A stretch of DNA of 64,000 bases from Holothuria scabra (GCA_037179385.1 CM074193.1:6283547-6347546); one strand, 5' to 3'; positions 47,407 through 59,611 are shown, counted from the first letter of the stretch. Notes: generated by a model from the letters alone, not told the origin. Numbers and translations: made by a program.

Positions 47407-49800
47407 CAGTAGCGTAGCCAGCGGGGGGCAGGGGGGCAGAGTGCCCCCCCCCCCCCACAGAAATTTTGGGGACGCGATGGGCGATGTTGAAAAAATGAAG
47501 GATAGCCAAAAAAAATAAAAAATAAAAAAAAAGATAAACGGCAAGAGAGGGAGGGAATCGAGGGCATTTTTTTTTACAGTTTTTTCGGGGGGGGGGGGGG
47601 GGATAAAGTATGTAGTCCCCGACGGCGACTAGTCTCCCCGATTGTTTACCGGTTTTTTGCTCTCAAGGGATAATTTCCCTAATAAGAACCCCAAATTTTC
47701 GGCGCGCTACGCGCGCTGTAGATTCACTCCAGTTTTTTCAATACTTCATTAAACATATCTAGGGAGTGTAAGTCCTGTCAACCTTACCAAGTAACGGGTA
47801 GGCAGAGTACACAGGTTATGTAGAGGTCGTAAATTTCATCCCATATCACAAAGCCTAGTTGCTGTACTCTTGTGTGTGTCATGCGATAGGTCAGTTGGTG
47901 AGCGACTCACGGAGCATAGTTTGGCTATTTTATCGGGTATTCCAGGTGGTTTCGACACAATGTATGTTATTCCCGATACGGTCCACAACCCCTACAGTTT
48001 CTATTTTTTTTCTTTTTGTTCTTAATGATTACATAGGCTTTGTTATTTTTGTAAGCCTACCAAAAGTTTTCACGCTTTGCAATTTCACGATTAAGACTCA
48101 AAAGAACACTATCAGTGCGCAACTCGGCGTTTAAAATATTAAGTGATATGGTGTAAAATGTGCCCCAGGCTGCAATGACATGGGATAGTTAGGCTCCTTC
48201 ATATCCCCTTCTCACCACCCCCTCGACATAGGGGCTGTCGGAACTTGTGGTCGCTGGCATGGCCCGCCTCCTGTCGAGAATAGAGAATAATCTGTCGCTT
48301 TCCCATGGTTTTAGTCGGTTTAGTTATTTTGGCTTTCAAAAGAGTTATTTCTGCGATAAAACCCAAAATGTTCGGTACGCTTTGCACACTCTTCCTCAGT
48401 TCCGTTACCTAGAGCTAATAAAGTACAAACCCTTCCCATCTTTTCAAGTAAATTAATAAGTAGAGTAAATGGATTAATGTACATGTCGGGAATTTCATCT
48501 CATTTCGCTAAACTTAGTTAATAATCTCTTGTGTCAGTCGTGCGGTACGGACTCGAAGAAGGAAGTACAATATAAGTTGTGCCCGATAGGGCCCAAATGC
48601 CCGGACAATTGACCTATATAAGCTTTAAATAAATACAGATTCTTTCTAGTGTAGGCTAACCCCAAAAAAATTCGCCCGCTTTCCCACGGTTAAATCAGTG
48701 CGGAAATATCTTCCTCCAGCATATACAAATTTTATGTCGTATATGACTCGCAATGGCAGGTATAGGGCACAGGTTTTCTTCAAATTTCCTGACAGCATCC
48801 TGGCTGTCGGGGCTTGGGGTCGCTACCCACCCTACCCCTCCCCCGTTCGGAGAGTGGCCCTTCGTCGGGCAAACCCTGCCGCCAAGCCTGGAGGGAAGAC
48901 ACATTTTTCCAGTTATGACTTGTATATGTGTAATGAATTTTTTTTTATTTAAATGGAGTTTTGGCGTTTTTCAGGGCAAAATTTCAATTCCGCTGGTTTA
49001 GCCAATGTAAGCCTTATGAGTAGCCGTTTTGTTTCAGTGCAACACAATTCCCTAGGGCCCCATTGACTCGTACAGTAACCCTCTTACAGCCACACACTAA
49101 CTCTCGAGGGAACAAGGAAAACATTGATACAAGATTGAAAATGTCCAAAAATTTCAGCTTAGGTGTTCACCAGATCGCTCAATTTTGATGTAAAATTGCA
49201 AAATCTCCTTGGGGTAGGAGGGGGACAACCACGCCCTCTCCCCGTTCGGTCGCTCGGCTCCTCACTTGGGCGCTTCGCTCCCTCAAGAAAATGCCGCACT
49301 CCAGTGGCGGCGATGAAAAATGAAAAAGTGGGGGCTAAAGGTATGTTCAGCCCCTCAATATTTGTCAAGTGCTCCAATTAAAAAGCGAAGAAAATTTTTA
49401 AGACGAGCTGAACATATTCTTGCTTAGAACACTCGGGAAGTGCCGTTTCCTGCCATCTGAGGGGTTTGTAAAGTCAAAAATTTCCTGGTACGTTCCGCGC
49501 CAATCGATGGTAGAGCTCCGCTTAGAAACATGTATTATCATTTTTCATAGATTGATTTTTGTTTTGCATTAATTGAGAAATTTCAGAAATGAGATACATA
49601 TTTCCAGGCTGGGAACATGCAGCATAAAACACTCGAAAAGTGCCGTTTCCTGCCATCTGAGGGGTTTCTAAAACCAAAAATTTTCTTGTACGCTCCGCGC
49701 CAACCGATGGTGGCGCTCCGCTTAGATAGTCCTGTCGGTCAAGATTGGGGACGATGATTCGACTTTGCCCCCCCACAAGAAAATCCTGGCTACGCCCCTG
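47407..49800. mobile_element. hAT-like element, 2.39 kb, perfect target duplication
   Basis: Left end CAGTAGCGTAGCCAGCGGGG, right end ATCCTGGCTACGCCCCTG. The exact 8-mer TGTGTAGC flanks both sides (47399-47406 and 49801-49808). Inside are G and C runs, the GGCGCGCTACGCGCGC hairpin at 47701 and two hairpin modules about 200 bp apart (49430-49525, 49632-49728). No transposase frame, so non-autonomous. The perfect target duplication means the insertion is fairly recent. Confidence 0.92.
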
Positions 49801-49808
49801 TGTGTAGC

Positions 49809-50435
49809 TGAAAACGATATGGCCGATGTTCATTATCTTTGAGAATATTCGGCTGTCTGGGCAGGCCAGATGACAGACCGTTTGGTACTGCACGCACATG
49901 AACAACCTTTCGTTCGTGTTTGTAAGGAAAATTCGGAATTGTGAGTTTCCTTGAAGAATGTGGTCTTCTAGTAAAAAAGATCAAGAAGGTCGTCCGAGTG
50001 ACTACATGCAGACCCACATATTTACTTCAGTCCTTTACATTGTCATGTTTAGGACTCAGCCATGGATTGTTTCAGCTCCATCAACGGTTATGTACACAGA
50101 GTAAAATCGGTATAGTTTAAATCCCTCCCGCTACTAACTTAGACAATATAACCTCGGGGGTCTAAAGTAGGTAAGTGACTTGTCAGTTTTCGCATCCCTT
50201 CACTGAATTTCAAAAGTGTACAACGCAGAGACTGTGTACATTGTTAGTTGTACTGTATAAGTTGTTAAATTCCTGAAAAACAGTTTCCTCTGCACTGGAA
50301 TGCACTGATCATAATTCATAATACTCGCGCTAGCGCACATGCAAGAGAACATTCAATCTGCAGCGCGGAGAGGACATTTCTGTTGAACGCGAGTCGGACC
50401 GGTTCATGCGACACTGACGAAATCTGGGTATATCT
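49809..50435. other. Spacer between hAT-like insertions
   Basis: No gene recognised. A 75-codon minus-strand frame has no known motif. Confidence 0.4.
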
Positions 50436-50520
50436 CAGGGCCGTCACCGGAGGGGGGGGGGGGTGCGGAGGGTGCGAACGCACCCCCTCCAGACCTGTCC
50501 GCCAAAAAAAAAAAAAAAAA
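50436..50520. mobile_element. CAGGGCCGTCAC-type terminus (left), partner at 53363
   Basis: CAGGGCCGTCACCGG followed by a long G-run, an inverted C-run and a run of 18 A. A matching inverted end, AGTGACGGCCCTG, finishes at 53363. The adjacent 8-mers do not match (gtatatct and tatctgtt), so whether these are two ends of one element is unresolved. Confidence 0.45.
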
Positions 50521-51368
50521 AATTGGGGAGGAGCGTCGCCGCCGGGTGTGGAGATTTTTTTTTAAAATGCGGTCGGAGTTGTGCATGGAACGACCAAACG
50601 GCAATCTTTCCTACGTTTTCAATACTTCTAGACTATCACGTGGCGAAGTTTCAGCTCGTCGTCGATCTCACAACTATCTTCGAGAGATCTATCACTATTC
50701 GCGTCTGTAAACCCAGGGCTGCATTTCCATCAGTCATTTCCGCTCAACCTTTCTCCCAGCCTAGGCTTCGAGTTTGAAGTATCGCAGGCCATAGCAAAGT
50801 TTTAGTTCGCCTCAGTTTTAGTCAGTGCGTAGCAGTACGGGTAGGCGTTTTACGCTACCGAATCCTTCTGACCGCATGCTTGGTCTAACGGTAAGAGCAT
50901 CCGCCTCTCACGCGGAAAGCTTCCCAGGTCGAGTCATCAGTGGCGTTGGCTAGCCCCCCCCCCGATTTTCTTCAGGTCCCCAAGACTTTTTTGCCTCCTA
51001 ATAAAGTGTTTAAACGGAAAACACTTTGAAGTATTTCCTTCAAAAAAAGTAAATAAATAAAATGGTTAACAATTAACAAAACATGCATGAATGTGTGTAA
51101 AACACATGTGTGCACGTATGAAATCAAGTAATAACTTCAAAATGATTACTTTCACTAAATTAGATAGCGTATATAATCTGCACTGTCGTTTATTAATTAC
51201 ACTTAGAAGATAAAACGAACGTTTCGGGGGCAAACTCTAATTTGACTTTGCTAAGTTAAGACCCTTTCTGCCTTTCTATAACTGGTTGATTTACTGAAAA
51301 CAAGGCAATCATACACTATTCTTACATAACCATTCCTATACTTTATCCTACACAAAATATGTCTTCAA

Positions 51369-51663
51369 GGCCCTGTTCTCTCACCCCAAACAGTACCAAT
51401 TCTCCTAACCTTCTTACTTAAGCTCCTCCCACAGTTGTCTGAAATTCATCCTCATCCAGAGAAAATAACAGTTGATTGCTTCAAGTCGAGTATAGAAAAG
51501 CTCAATGTTTGTAAACAAAACACTCTCAGTACAGTTCATGCTGTGTAATAAAAGCTTTGGTACTCTCCATTGTTTGAACTAGCTGTCAATCAAGGAGCTG
51601 AGCCAGTGGAGAATTTCAGTACACCCTACCAAAATTGTGGTTTGAGGTGAGAGGATTGGCCCT
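51369..51663 (-). mobile_element. TTAA-type MITE, family A, copy 6, inside the hAT-like element
   Basis: Reverse orientation. Flanked by TCAA (51365-51368, one change from TTAA) and TTAA (51664-51667). Contains AGCTGTCAATCAAGGAGCTG and ends GAGAGGATTGGCCCT. It is the innermost layer of the nest. Confidence 0.9.
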
Positions 51664-52486
51664 TTAAGGGTAAGGGTGCCTTCGAATAATTCTTCCCATC
51701 CATCCCTAACAAGTAGGCCTATGTCGTGCCTCACTCCTTCACATGACAAGTGCCACTGTAGAACGATTTCTTCAAGAAGTCCTCTTTTTACTAGTTGGCA
51801 CTGGCGTCCGGGCGGATTTGTAAAATGTCCACAAAGTCCGCATTTCATGTGTTTCCCGCATGATCCATACTTCGGATTTGCGGTTTAAATTTTTTGAGAG
51901 ATTTTAGTTTTGAGATATTTTAATTATGCCTACGTAATGTACCGATGACTGAACAAATACTGCACCATTTTCCATTTCAACACCACTGAAAACCGGAAAA
52001 CAGTGTTTCTTTGGTAGTATGTATGTCACGTGTTAAATCTCTACAAAGAATAAAAATTGGGATTTTTAAAATTTTCATGTTCCCCAAATAGGAAATTCAA
52101 AAACGTAGGCCATAAACAGTTCAAAGTTTTGCGAAACATAGCACCATTTTGCATAGAGCAAATATAACGCAAAAAAGTTTCTCAGAGGGGGACACAACTA
52201 ATTTTGGTTTCCCGTTTGAAGCTGAAATCTGTTCAAATATTGCCGCATTTGCGATCTACGTTCTCCTGAATTTCAAATTTTTTCCCAAGAGAAAGGGAGA
52301 TACCGGTTCCCTTCAGTCTCCTCCTCCAGGCCATGACACAGATGAGAAATGCCCAGCATTTTGGGTCCCCAAAAAGTGTATGTGTTATCATTTTTCATAG
52401 ATTGATTTTTCATTCACACTATTTGAGAAGTGGCAGACATGAGATTCGTATTTCAAGGCTGGGCTCAACCGGCTTTAAACACGTAA

Positions 52487-52579
52487 GAAGTGCCGTTTCC
52501 AGCCATCTGGAGGGTTTGTAAAACCCAAAATTTTCTTGCACGCTCCGCGCCAACCGCTGGTGGCGCTCCGCGTAGATAG
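52487..52579 (+). repeat. GC-rich hairpin module (hAT-like family)
   Basis: AAGTGCCGTTTCCAGCCATC, then GGGTTTGTAAAACCC, then CGCTCCGCGCCAACCGCTGG, ending at a TAGATAGT motif also seen in the copies at 27137 and 49722. Confidence 0.85.
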
Positions 52580-52859
52580 TCTTGCCGCGCCTGACTCTTG
52601 GAGGTACCAGCCCCCACTTATTACCTAGCCCCCCCCCCGGAACATCCATCCTGGGCTACGCCACTGCGAGTCATACCAAAGACTCTAAAAAAGGAACCTA
52701 CTGCCGTTGTACGTGATGCTCAGCATAAGCAATGGAGTAGGGGAAACAATCCAGGGGACCACAACTGGAAAAAGGGCGTGGCCGGCTCGCTTTGAACCAA
52801 TAGGTTGGAACTGGGCCGTTAAACTCTATGTTACTAACTAACAAGCTACCGAATCCTTC

Positions 52860-53766
52860 GAAAATTTAGCAGTACAACACTGTGGCCTGGTCATAGTCTA
52901 GCCCAGGTACCAGTATTTCTTTATACAGGAATCAGTCATTTCATCCAAGTTGTATGTTAGCGTAAAACAGTTTATAGTTTTTAGTCACCGTCGGGACTTT
53001 GGTTCATAATCGTGGACAGACTCATTACTGGAGGAGTGAACCAAATTAGGACAGACTAAATTTTGAACTGTGAGTGTTTCATATTTAATACACATATGAA
53101 TGAGTTCTCAAGGAGAATATAATGATTACAATTATCAATCACCCTCCCAGAAACAGTTGATCCTACGCCTGAATTTCCTCTCTTGGTATGCACCAGATTG
53201 TGCCATTTTAAGATGAAAAATTGCAAAGCTCCCAACCATATGGGAGGGGCACCCTCCCATGCCCACCCCTTCTGCTACTTCGTGGCCTCGTCCACAACAA
53301 TTTCCTCACCCACATGCTCGAGTTTCAAACGCACCCCTTTGCAAAAAGCTAGTGACGGCCCTGTATCTGTTGCATGAAAATACGAATTATGAATGAGAAA
53401 TGTCTCCAGTTTTTTATTCTAACAAAAATTTTCAGAAATGGGAAAAGGGCATATCATGATTTTTCAAATTTACTCAATTTCATCAAATATCCCCAACTTG
53501 CCCCCTGTCCCCCTGTAGCTACGCCACTGCTATAATCTATTCTAGTCTATATTATCTAAGGAAGACTGCGGAAGCCTCCATTCGTAATCGACACCCACCT
53601 GCCCACGGTTTCGTAGTGAATCCTGTTGCTTAGGTTCCGTTTTGTTAACTTGTTTTGCATTCACGCCATATGCGTTGTATCAAGTCAAACGAAGATAGTA
53701 GTTAACAGCGTCTATATGCTTAATGGAGGCGACTTGGTGCGCAACTTGGAATCTTTTACCTTCGCT
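52860..53766. other. No gene recognised; right end of nested region
   Basis: Includes the ends AGTGACGGCCCTG (to 53363) and GCTACGCCACTG (to 53529). No coding evidence. Confidence 0.4.
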
Positions 53767-53769
53767 TTA

Positions 53770-54187
53770 AGCCCAGGACACACTAAAGCGATATCGAATC
53801 CCATTACTATCCGATTTTTGTGAGTTTTAGTTAAAATCTCCTCCATCCATTGTCGAAAAGAACCAAAAATTTGCCACCCTGTGTAAATACGTGACCGGTA
53901 GGAGAGGACCACGGAAATGAAATATAAACTACTTATTTCGTGACGTCACATTGACAAATAGCTTTTATCGGACTAAAAAGTATCCGATAAAAGCTCTCTG
54001 CGGATGTGACATCACGGGAAAATTGGTATAACTTAGAATTTAATAGTCCTACGATACAATTCATATACCTTTAGAGGTTGGCAAATTTTTGTTTCTCTTA
54101 GACCAAAGATGGAGGAGATATTAATTAAAACTCTCAAAAATCGGAGCGAAGTCTGATCCGATATCACTGTATAGTGTGACCTGGCCT
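53770..54187 (-). mobile_element. TTA-type MITE, family C, copy 3
   Basis: TTA at 53767-53769 and 54188-54190. Ends AGCCCAGGACACACTAAAGC and GTGTGACCTGGCCT. The central block is reversed relative to copies 1 and 2 (TATCGGACT...GTATCCGATA), showing insertion in the opposite orientation. Confidence 0.9.
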
Positions 54188-54190
54188 TTA

Positions 54191-55079
54191 GGACTCTGAA
54201 AATTGAAAACAAGAGGGCAATCCACGGAGTTGCATATCTCATCGCTAACATGTGCGCAAGTTGGTTAAAGAACTGTAAAAATATCGGATACAGGAAAGCA
54301 CAGATCCTTCAGTAAGTTTATAAATTAGAAGTTAACATGATCGGAAGGGATGGCTCACTAGACTGATATGGATATGGACGCCACGATTATAAAAGTAAGC
54401 GGACGTTTCAGACAAATTGATAATTGTTATTAATAACGCGCCAGCTGGGTGTATTCTCCATTTTGACGCGACGGCAAACTTCACGTGGTGGGTGTGCGCG
54501 CGATGTTGAACGAGTGGCGTTAGAAGATTTCCGGCCGACGCACAAACCTTTTCTGCGTGCTGGCCTGTGGCGAATCCTAGCCCGTGGCAAGGAAATTGTC
54601 ACGTACGTTTCTTTGGAGATGCTTCAGAAACGCCAAGTTGTAACTGGGCACTAATATGTAAGACAGGTAGGCCCTATGCCTAACCTAATGTTAGTCACCC
54701 AGAGTTTCATATCTTGGGTTATAACTCAAGCCTATAAATGGCGTAGGTCTACCCATGCCTAAACCCCTGACCTAGCCTACACACCGTTAACCAGCTTCAG
54801 ATTTCAAGTCTAGCCCTAGGTTAGACTTTAACTTTCATACTAATAGGCCTAACAGTTACAGCAACTTTGGAGTGAAAACAACTGTCTGCATAGACCATAT
54901 GGGAACACTCTAGATAAAAGGGCTATCAAAGTGAAGTGCCAGCAGGAACTTAAAAATCTCACTGCAGCATACAAGCTGGTGAAATAAGAATTTGAGTTGT
55001 GAAGACGAGACTGCTGCTACGACGTACTAGACTAGGCTTGAGGCTCGGTGTAGCTTATTTATATTAATTGATGAAAAAT
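54191..55079. other. No gene recognised; CpG-rich patch
   Basis: 54430-54620 is CpG-rich, with a 76-codon plus-strand frame (54424-54654) ending in an ordinary stop. Its product is arginine-rich and matches no family I recognise; an antisense frame overlaps. The remainder is AT-rich. Confidence 0.25.
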
Positions 55080-55400
55080 AGGCTAAAACCAAAACATTAA
55101 CCTTTGACCATCTGTAACGTGAACATATCGGTACAACTTGTCATGCCTTGTAATCATCATATGTGTGAAGTTTCGTGTCAGGAGGACGTATCGTTTTGGA
55201 AATGTAGCAGAAAAAATGATTTCACTTAATCTGACCTTTGACCTGTAACCTTTGACCTTCACTTCCGGTTGTGTATTAAAAGTCAATTGTTCCACCTAAG
55301 CTACCATCACACTAAGTTTGAAGAAAATCGGCTTCGCCGTTTACAAGATATTAGGAAAACAAAATTGGACACACACACCCACCAACAGAAACACACACAC
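55080..55400 (+). repeat. Dispersed-repeat-like segment with an AC-rich tail
   Basis: Contains TGACCTTTGACCTGTAACCT, then AAGTTTGAAGAAAATCGGCT, ending in an ACACACACACCC tail (55369-55400). Sequences of this general form are common invertebrate interspersed repeats, possibly LINE 3' ends. No second copy lies in this window, so the class is uncertain. Confidence 0.35.
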
Positions 55401-56984
55401 GGACAGGTTTTTGACCCCTCTCTCAGCCCGGGACCTTCAGTTATCCCGGGGTACCTCACTATGGGTTAGACCTTGAGAATAGTAAATTGGGAAAATTTAC
55501 CGTTACCATGGTTACCGTTGCGATTTAAGCTGGCATTGCCATGTATAGCCCCATAGGCAAAGTGACTATATACAATATCTCATCCTCCTCACGGAGCGAT
55601 GAGATAATGCTATATGCGACATGCCACTAATTTGTGACGCCAACTTTTGGATAGTTGGAACTCATTGTAAAATGATGTTCCTACAGCAACATTACTCTTA
55701 AAGAATTGCGAGGGAAAATACACCTCTTCTGAGGTTTCGAAAACCGCCAAAATGTTGTCGCCACAGTGCAACGCCTGAACGTCGGAGACTAAACCATTGT
55801 GTACCTTGCTCTTTTCAAATTGGCCGAAATTTTGTACAGTGCATGTGTTAGACCTTGGTCTCTAGTTAATAAATGCTATTAGATTAGACATGGACTTTGT
55901 TTTTTCGTTGATCAACGGGCGTAGCTATTGACGCGTAACAGGAAATTCCATTGTGACGAGATGTCAGGGTGTGTCATCGAAATCCTAAAGCTTTGGATTT
56001 CTATGGGGTGTGCACTTTCAAGACGAGTTCTACACGCGCAAAATTCTCCGAGGTAATTGACGCGTACTTCGTCGTGCGTGGAAAACGAAAGCACTTGTTG
56101 GTTTTTTAATTTTGAGCGCATGGGAATTAAACGCGTTCCTAGATGGGCGCTAATAAAGATACCGTACCATAGAAGCTGACCAATAAGTAAGTATATGAAC
56201 TTCAAACCAATCGATGTGCATTCAAATTCAAGTATTCTTAAAAAGCCTCGAAGAAGCAAAAACTGTTCTATGTAAGTGAAGTGTATGAAGACCGGTGATT
56301 GCAAGATTTGCAATGTTTCGAAACCACACATTTTCATACTACCGGAAGATAGCAACAGACACCTGTTGTCCCCCTAACGACTAATCAGTGATCATCATTT
56401 CCGCCCATACGTTTTTATGGTTTCGGTCTCCGTGTGGAGCCAAAGTGCCGTTTTCGGGGCGATGCGCACTATTTAACAAGAAATCCCCTAACTGGCTAAC
56501 GATAGACGTATCCCTAACCCTCACAAAAAAAGACAATCGATACAATATAATGACAACATCCAATCAATAAACAGTTTCATAAAAAGTCCGCATCTACCCC
56601 CATTTTCAGTTTGGTGTATTTGCTTGTACTATCTTAGAAGAATATCTACAATAGCGTCCTCTTTTATTATTCATCACCAACGGCAAGTCGTAGAGAATTT
56701 ATTTTTTACTTGATAAAAGAGTGGATAGAAACTGGTAAATGCAATTAAAGAAAAAAACCTACTTTAATCAAGGAGTTGCAACTTCCTGCTTTAATTACCT
56801 CAAAAAGGAAAGGATTAAGCATAAAAAACGAAATTTACAAACAGTCAAACATCTGAATTGATATCGCAAACGCGCTTAAAACACAGGACCCTTTTACAAT
56901 ATGCTTTGGACATGGTAAACTGCATTCTTCAAAGTTTGCAAATTATTAAGACCTTTTCAGTTATTTTTGCGTGTGTATTTCATC
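55401..56984. other. No gene recognised
   Basis: A 147-codon minus-strand frame (55912-56355) has no known domain; overlapping frames occur on the plus strand. No repeats shared with the rest of the window. Confidence 0.3.
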
Positions 56985-57556
56985 CCGTAAAAGAAGGGTT
57001 TAATGCCATATCAAGTTTCGATATGTACGAGGGGTACCTTTTCCGAGCATTTTGGTGAAATTTGCATTGAAATTCAATGTGTGGCTCTCAAGATATGAGC
57101 AAATAAAATTCTCACATTTTCAACAAACAGTGAACTTGAAGCAAGCACATATGTCATCATATCCCGACATTAATGGACAGTCTTTTGTTTTTCTTTAAGT
57201 TTACAGCCTATTTTCTCCTCACCTGCCCCATATTATCAAAATGTGATTGCATAATTAGCATGAGCACTTATCAAACTTTGCAATTCTCAAGAAGAGGTCC
57301 TAATCCTATTAACGCCACGGTCAACACAACAGTCTGAAAAACAAAGGGGAAATATATTTTTGGTCAACTGGTCAATGTGAGGAAGTGAGATAATCTCTGC
57401 TGCCCTTAATTTCATTTTGGAACACAAATCTAATGACTTAATTTGCGTATATCTCAAAACACACACGTCCGATTTGAACGGAAATTTCACCATACAAAGT
57501 AGATGAAGTTCTTCTTTCACATTGAAAATAAATTTTGCTTAAAGGTCCTCTTTAAG
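56985..57556. mobile_element. Old foldback element related to family D
   Basis: An inner block TTGGTGAAATTTGCATTGAA, then ATGTGTGGCTCTCAAGATAT (57050-57095), is mirrored at about 57430-57500 (ATATCTCAAAACACACACGT, then GGAAATTTCACC). TGAACTTGAAGCAAGCACAT links it to the element at 10636. The right end AAATAAATTTTGCTTAAAGG is near 57556. The boundaries are approximate and the arms are heavily diverged. Confidence 0.5.
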
Positions 57557-57812
57557 TCTCCCATAAGACCTTTAAAATGCTCAAAAATTTGAATCTCGTA
57601 TTTATCTTGTTTTTAAGAGTTTAATTTAAAATTTTGCTTATATCGAGCAGATTTTGGAGAATCTACTTCAAATGAACATGAATGTTGTATTCGCAAATTT
57701 CTTAATGAACATATTCCACCAATCAGAAATATTTTTCTTAGCATTTAAATAATAAAATTCCCACAGGGGCTCATTAGAATTTGTTTCAATGTGTTACAGT
57801 TTTTACCAATGC

Positions 57813-58021
57813 CCCTTGGCAAGAGCAGTCATCCCAAAGTGAAGAAGTGTTGTAGACTGTCCAGTTTCATGATTGGCTGTTGGGAGTCACGTGTCCGGGG
57901 TTATTCTCTTCAAATAAAAATTCATAAAATTTAATGAAAGTTACTTTGAAGACAATTAAGACGAAAATTGTGTTATTTAGCTTTTTCTTCAAAATAGGTT
58001 TTGGGGGACTGCTCTTTACTT
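57813..58021 (+). mobile_element. TTAA-type MITE, family B, copy 3 (shortened)
   Basis: Starts near GGCAAGAGCAGTCATCCC and ends GGGGGACTGCTCTTTACT before TTAA at 58022-58025. The left TTAA is lost. A block after GTTGGGAGTCACGTG is deleted relative to copy 1. Confidence 0.82.
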
Positions 58022-58025
58022 TTAA

Positions 58026-59419
58026 GGAAGTTACCCATTACCTATTAAAAATTACGATGTGGATTGACGTACATAGTTAGTAAACAATGTTTACGCAATA
58101 AAAGATACTTTTCAAATTACTTTCAAATTACTTGTCACACAATTGACCTTAAGGTGACTGACATGAATAAATTTTAAATTTTAAAGAGACAAAAGTTCTA
58201 AAAAATTCCCTTCTGTAATACAAATACCGCATGTGTGCTTGAACGGAAGATACAATAGCACACTTGAAAACGATTATATTTGATACGGAAAGTCTCTACT
58301 TTAGCATCACAAAATTTTGTGTGTACCTTATGTTTATTCATGATATGAGTGTCAATGTCAAATAAGAAATACCATTAACTAGGTAAATATTTGATGTTGA
58401 TAAATGGTGGTGGAAAATGTGACTTTTCCTATATTTTGGTTTCATTTTTCAAGTCAAATAGACAAATATGTGACGTCACTAGACCTTAAAATCATATCTT
58501 GACATATTCATTGAATTCCCGTTTAACTATTACACAAGTTTCTTCTTGAATCAGATTCAAAACGCGTGAGACATGACATTAAAAAAAGAAGTCTTCATTT
58601 TGGCATGTAGCAACTTCTCTCTGAAAGTACTTTCCTCGAATCACACTACCTCCCTGACACTTTCAATGTTTTGCCAGAGGCAAGAAAAGGAAATGTCTAC
58701 GTTCTGTTATTTGGTTCGCGTAGTAGAGGCCTTCGTGTTTTACCTACAAATGAAATCCCTTCTAATAAAGCGAAGAAAAGAGAAAAACGGCGGTCCACGT
58801 AACCTTGTAACTACCCAGTCGTGGATAGGTTGTGGCTAAGAAGCCTGTGATCGATCGTCACAAATTTATTTTGAAGCTCGATCGATTAATCAAATTTGTT
58901 GAATAAATGTTATTTTTGCACAAGTATAGCTTTCTCTCGCTGAGGCGAATGAGTGACCGCTAAAAGGGAGCAAGTGAACTTGAGCTAAATTCGTATTATG
59001 ATTTCACGGTGTTCTATGAAGAGGAACGGGAGTTGCCCCCAGGGAAACGGGCTCGAGGCTCATGGAGCAATTGTCAAATTTAAATGGAAAAAGTGTTTAA
59101 CAGGCATGCCACGGAGCAGATGGGCACACCGCTGTACCAGCGATGGATCGGAGCAGAACTGAAGGACGTAAATTAAAGTGGCAGCTCCGGTAGATAGAAA
59201 TACTAGCTGGGTGACCAATAGACCTAACTAGACGAAAAAATGTGTTCGGCTGAATAAAGATTTATGCCTGAACATTTCATTAGAATTGACGAATCACGTA
59301 ACTTCAAATGAAAGCAACCGGCGAATATTCGTTTTCCCTGTATGTGTGTGCCTACTGCGTAATCGACGACAGTCATATGTTGTGGTGGAAATGCTATTTC
59401 CTTTTTTGAATATCGGAAA
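58026..59419. other. No gene recognised
   Basis: An 88-codon plus-strand frame (58573-58839) lacks a known motif. Confidence 0.35.
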
Positions 59420-59427
59420 CATGTTCC

Positions 59428-59603
59428 CATAGGCGTCTCAGTACGAGGCGAGGTGCGGGGATGGGGGGAGGGGGGAACTCGCCCTCCCAGTATGGGCAAA
59501 AATGTTGGTCCATTCGGGCAAAACATGATGAACGGTGACATTATTCGGACAAAAAATGCTCTTGCCCGTTCATACGAAAAGTCCCCACCCCCGTTGGCCT
59601 ATG
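59428..59603. mobile_element. hAT-like MITE (176 bp)
   Basis: Left end CATAGGCGTCTCAG, right end CCGTTGGCCTATG. Flanking 8-mers catgttcc (59420-59427) and catggtcc (59604-59611) agree at 7 of 8. G-rich left side and C-rich right side as in relatives. Confidence 0.65.
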
Positions 59604-59611
59604 CATGGTCC

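Larger units (their letters stand above)
50938..52666. mobile_element. hAT-like element, 1.73 kb, inserted in the SINE
   Basis: Left end CAGTGGCGTTGGCTAGCC, right end GGGCTACGCCACTG. The exact 8-mer CGAGTCAT flanks it (50930-50937 and 52667-52674) and is part of the SINE's B-box region, which is thereby duplicated. It contains a family A MITE (51369-51663) and a hairpin module (52487-52579). No transposase. Confidence 0.93.
50869..52844 (+). mobile_element. tRNA-derived SINE, split by a hAT-like insertion
   Basis: A 15-bp target duplication GCTACCGAATCCTTC lies at 50854-50868 and 52845-52859. The head (50869-50937) is tRNA-like: A box TGGTCTAACGG, an anticodon arm CCGC-CTCTCAC-GCGG (CTC, Glu-like) and a B-box-like GGTCGAGTC. 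The body resumes at 52675 with ACCAAAGACTC and includes GATGCTCAGCATAAGCAATG; the tail ends ACTAACTAACAA. Without the insertion and its 8-bp duplication the SINE is about 239 bp. The 15-bp duplication fits LINE-mediated insertion. Confidence 0.9.
43320..53529. mobile_element. Candidate outer hAT-like element hosting nested insertions
   Basis: Left end CAGTGGCGTAGCTAGG at 43320; right end ...GTAGCTACGCCACTG at 53529. Flanking 8-mers ctatcatc (43312-43319) and ctataatc (53530-53537) agree at 7 of 8. If real, the element is about 10.2 kb long because others inserted into it (47407-49800 and 50869-52844). No transposase was recognised, although a minus-strand frame of 93 codons (43766-44047) lies in a CpG-rich stretch. 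The two ends could instead belong to separate copies. Confidence 0.4.

Noticed and set aside
50875..50940. tRNA-Glu(CTC) gene
   Set aside because: The A box and anticodon arm look good, but the T arm is degenerate and there is no matching acceptor stem; the 15-bp target duplication and body sequence identify a tRNA-derived SINE.
55912..56355. 147-codon minus-strand frame as a gene
   Set aside because: No domain is recognisable and an alternative start codon may be used; length alone is not convincing in AT-rich DNA with many overlapping frames.
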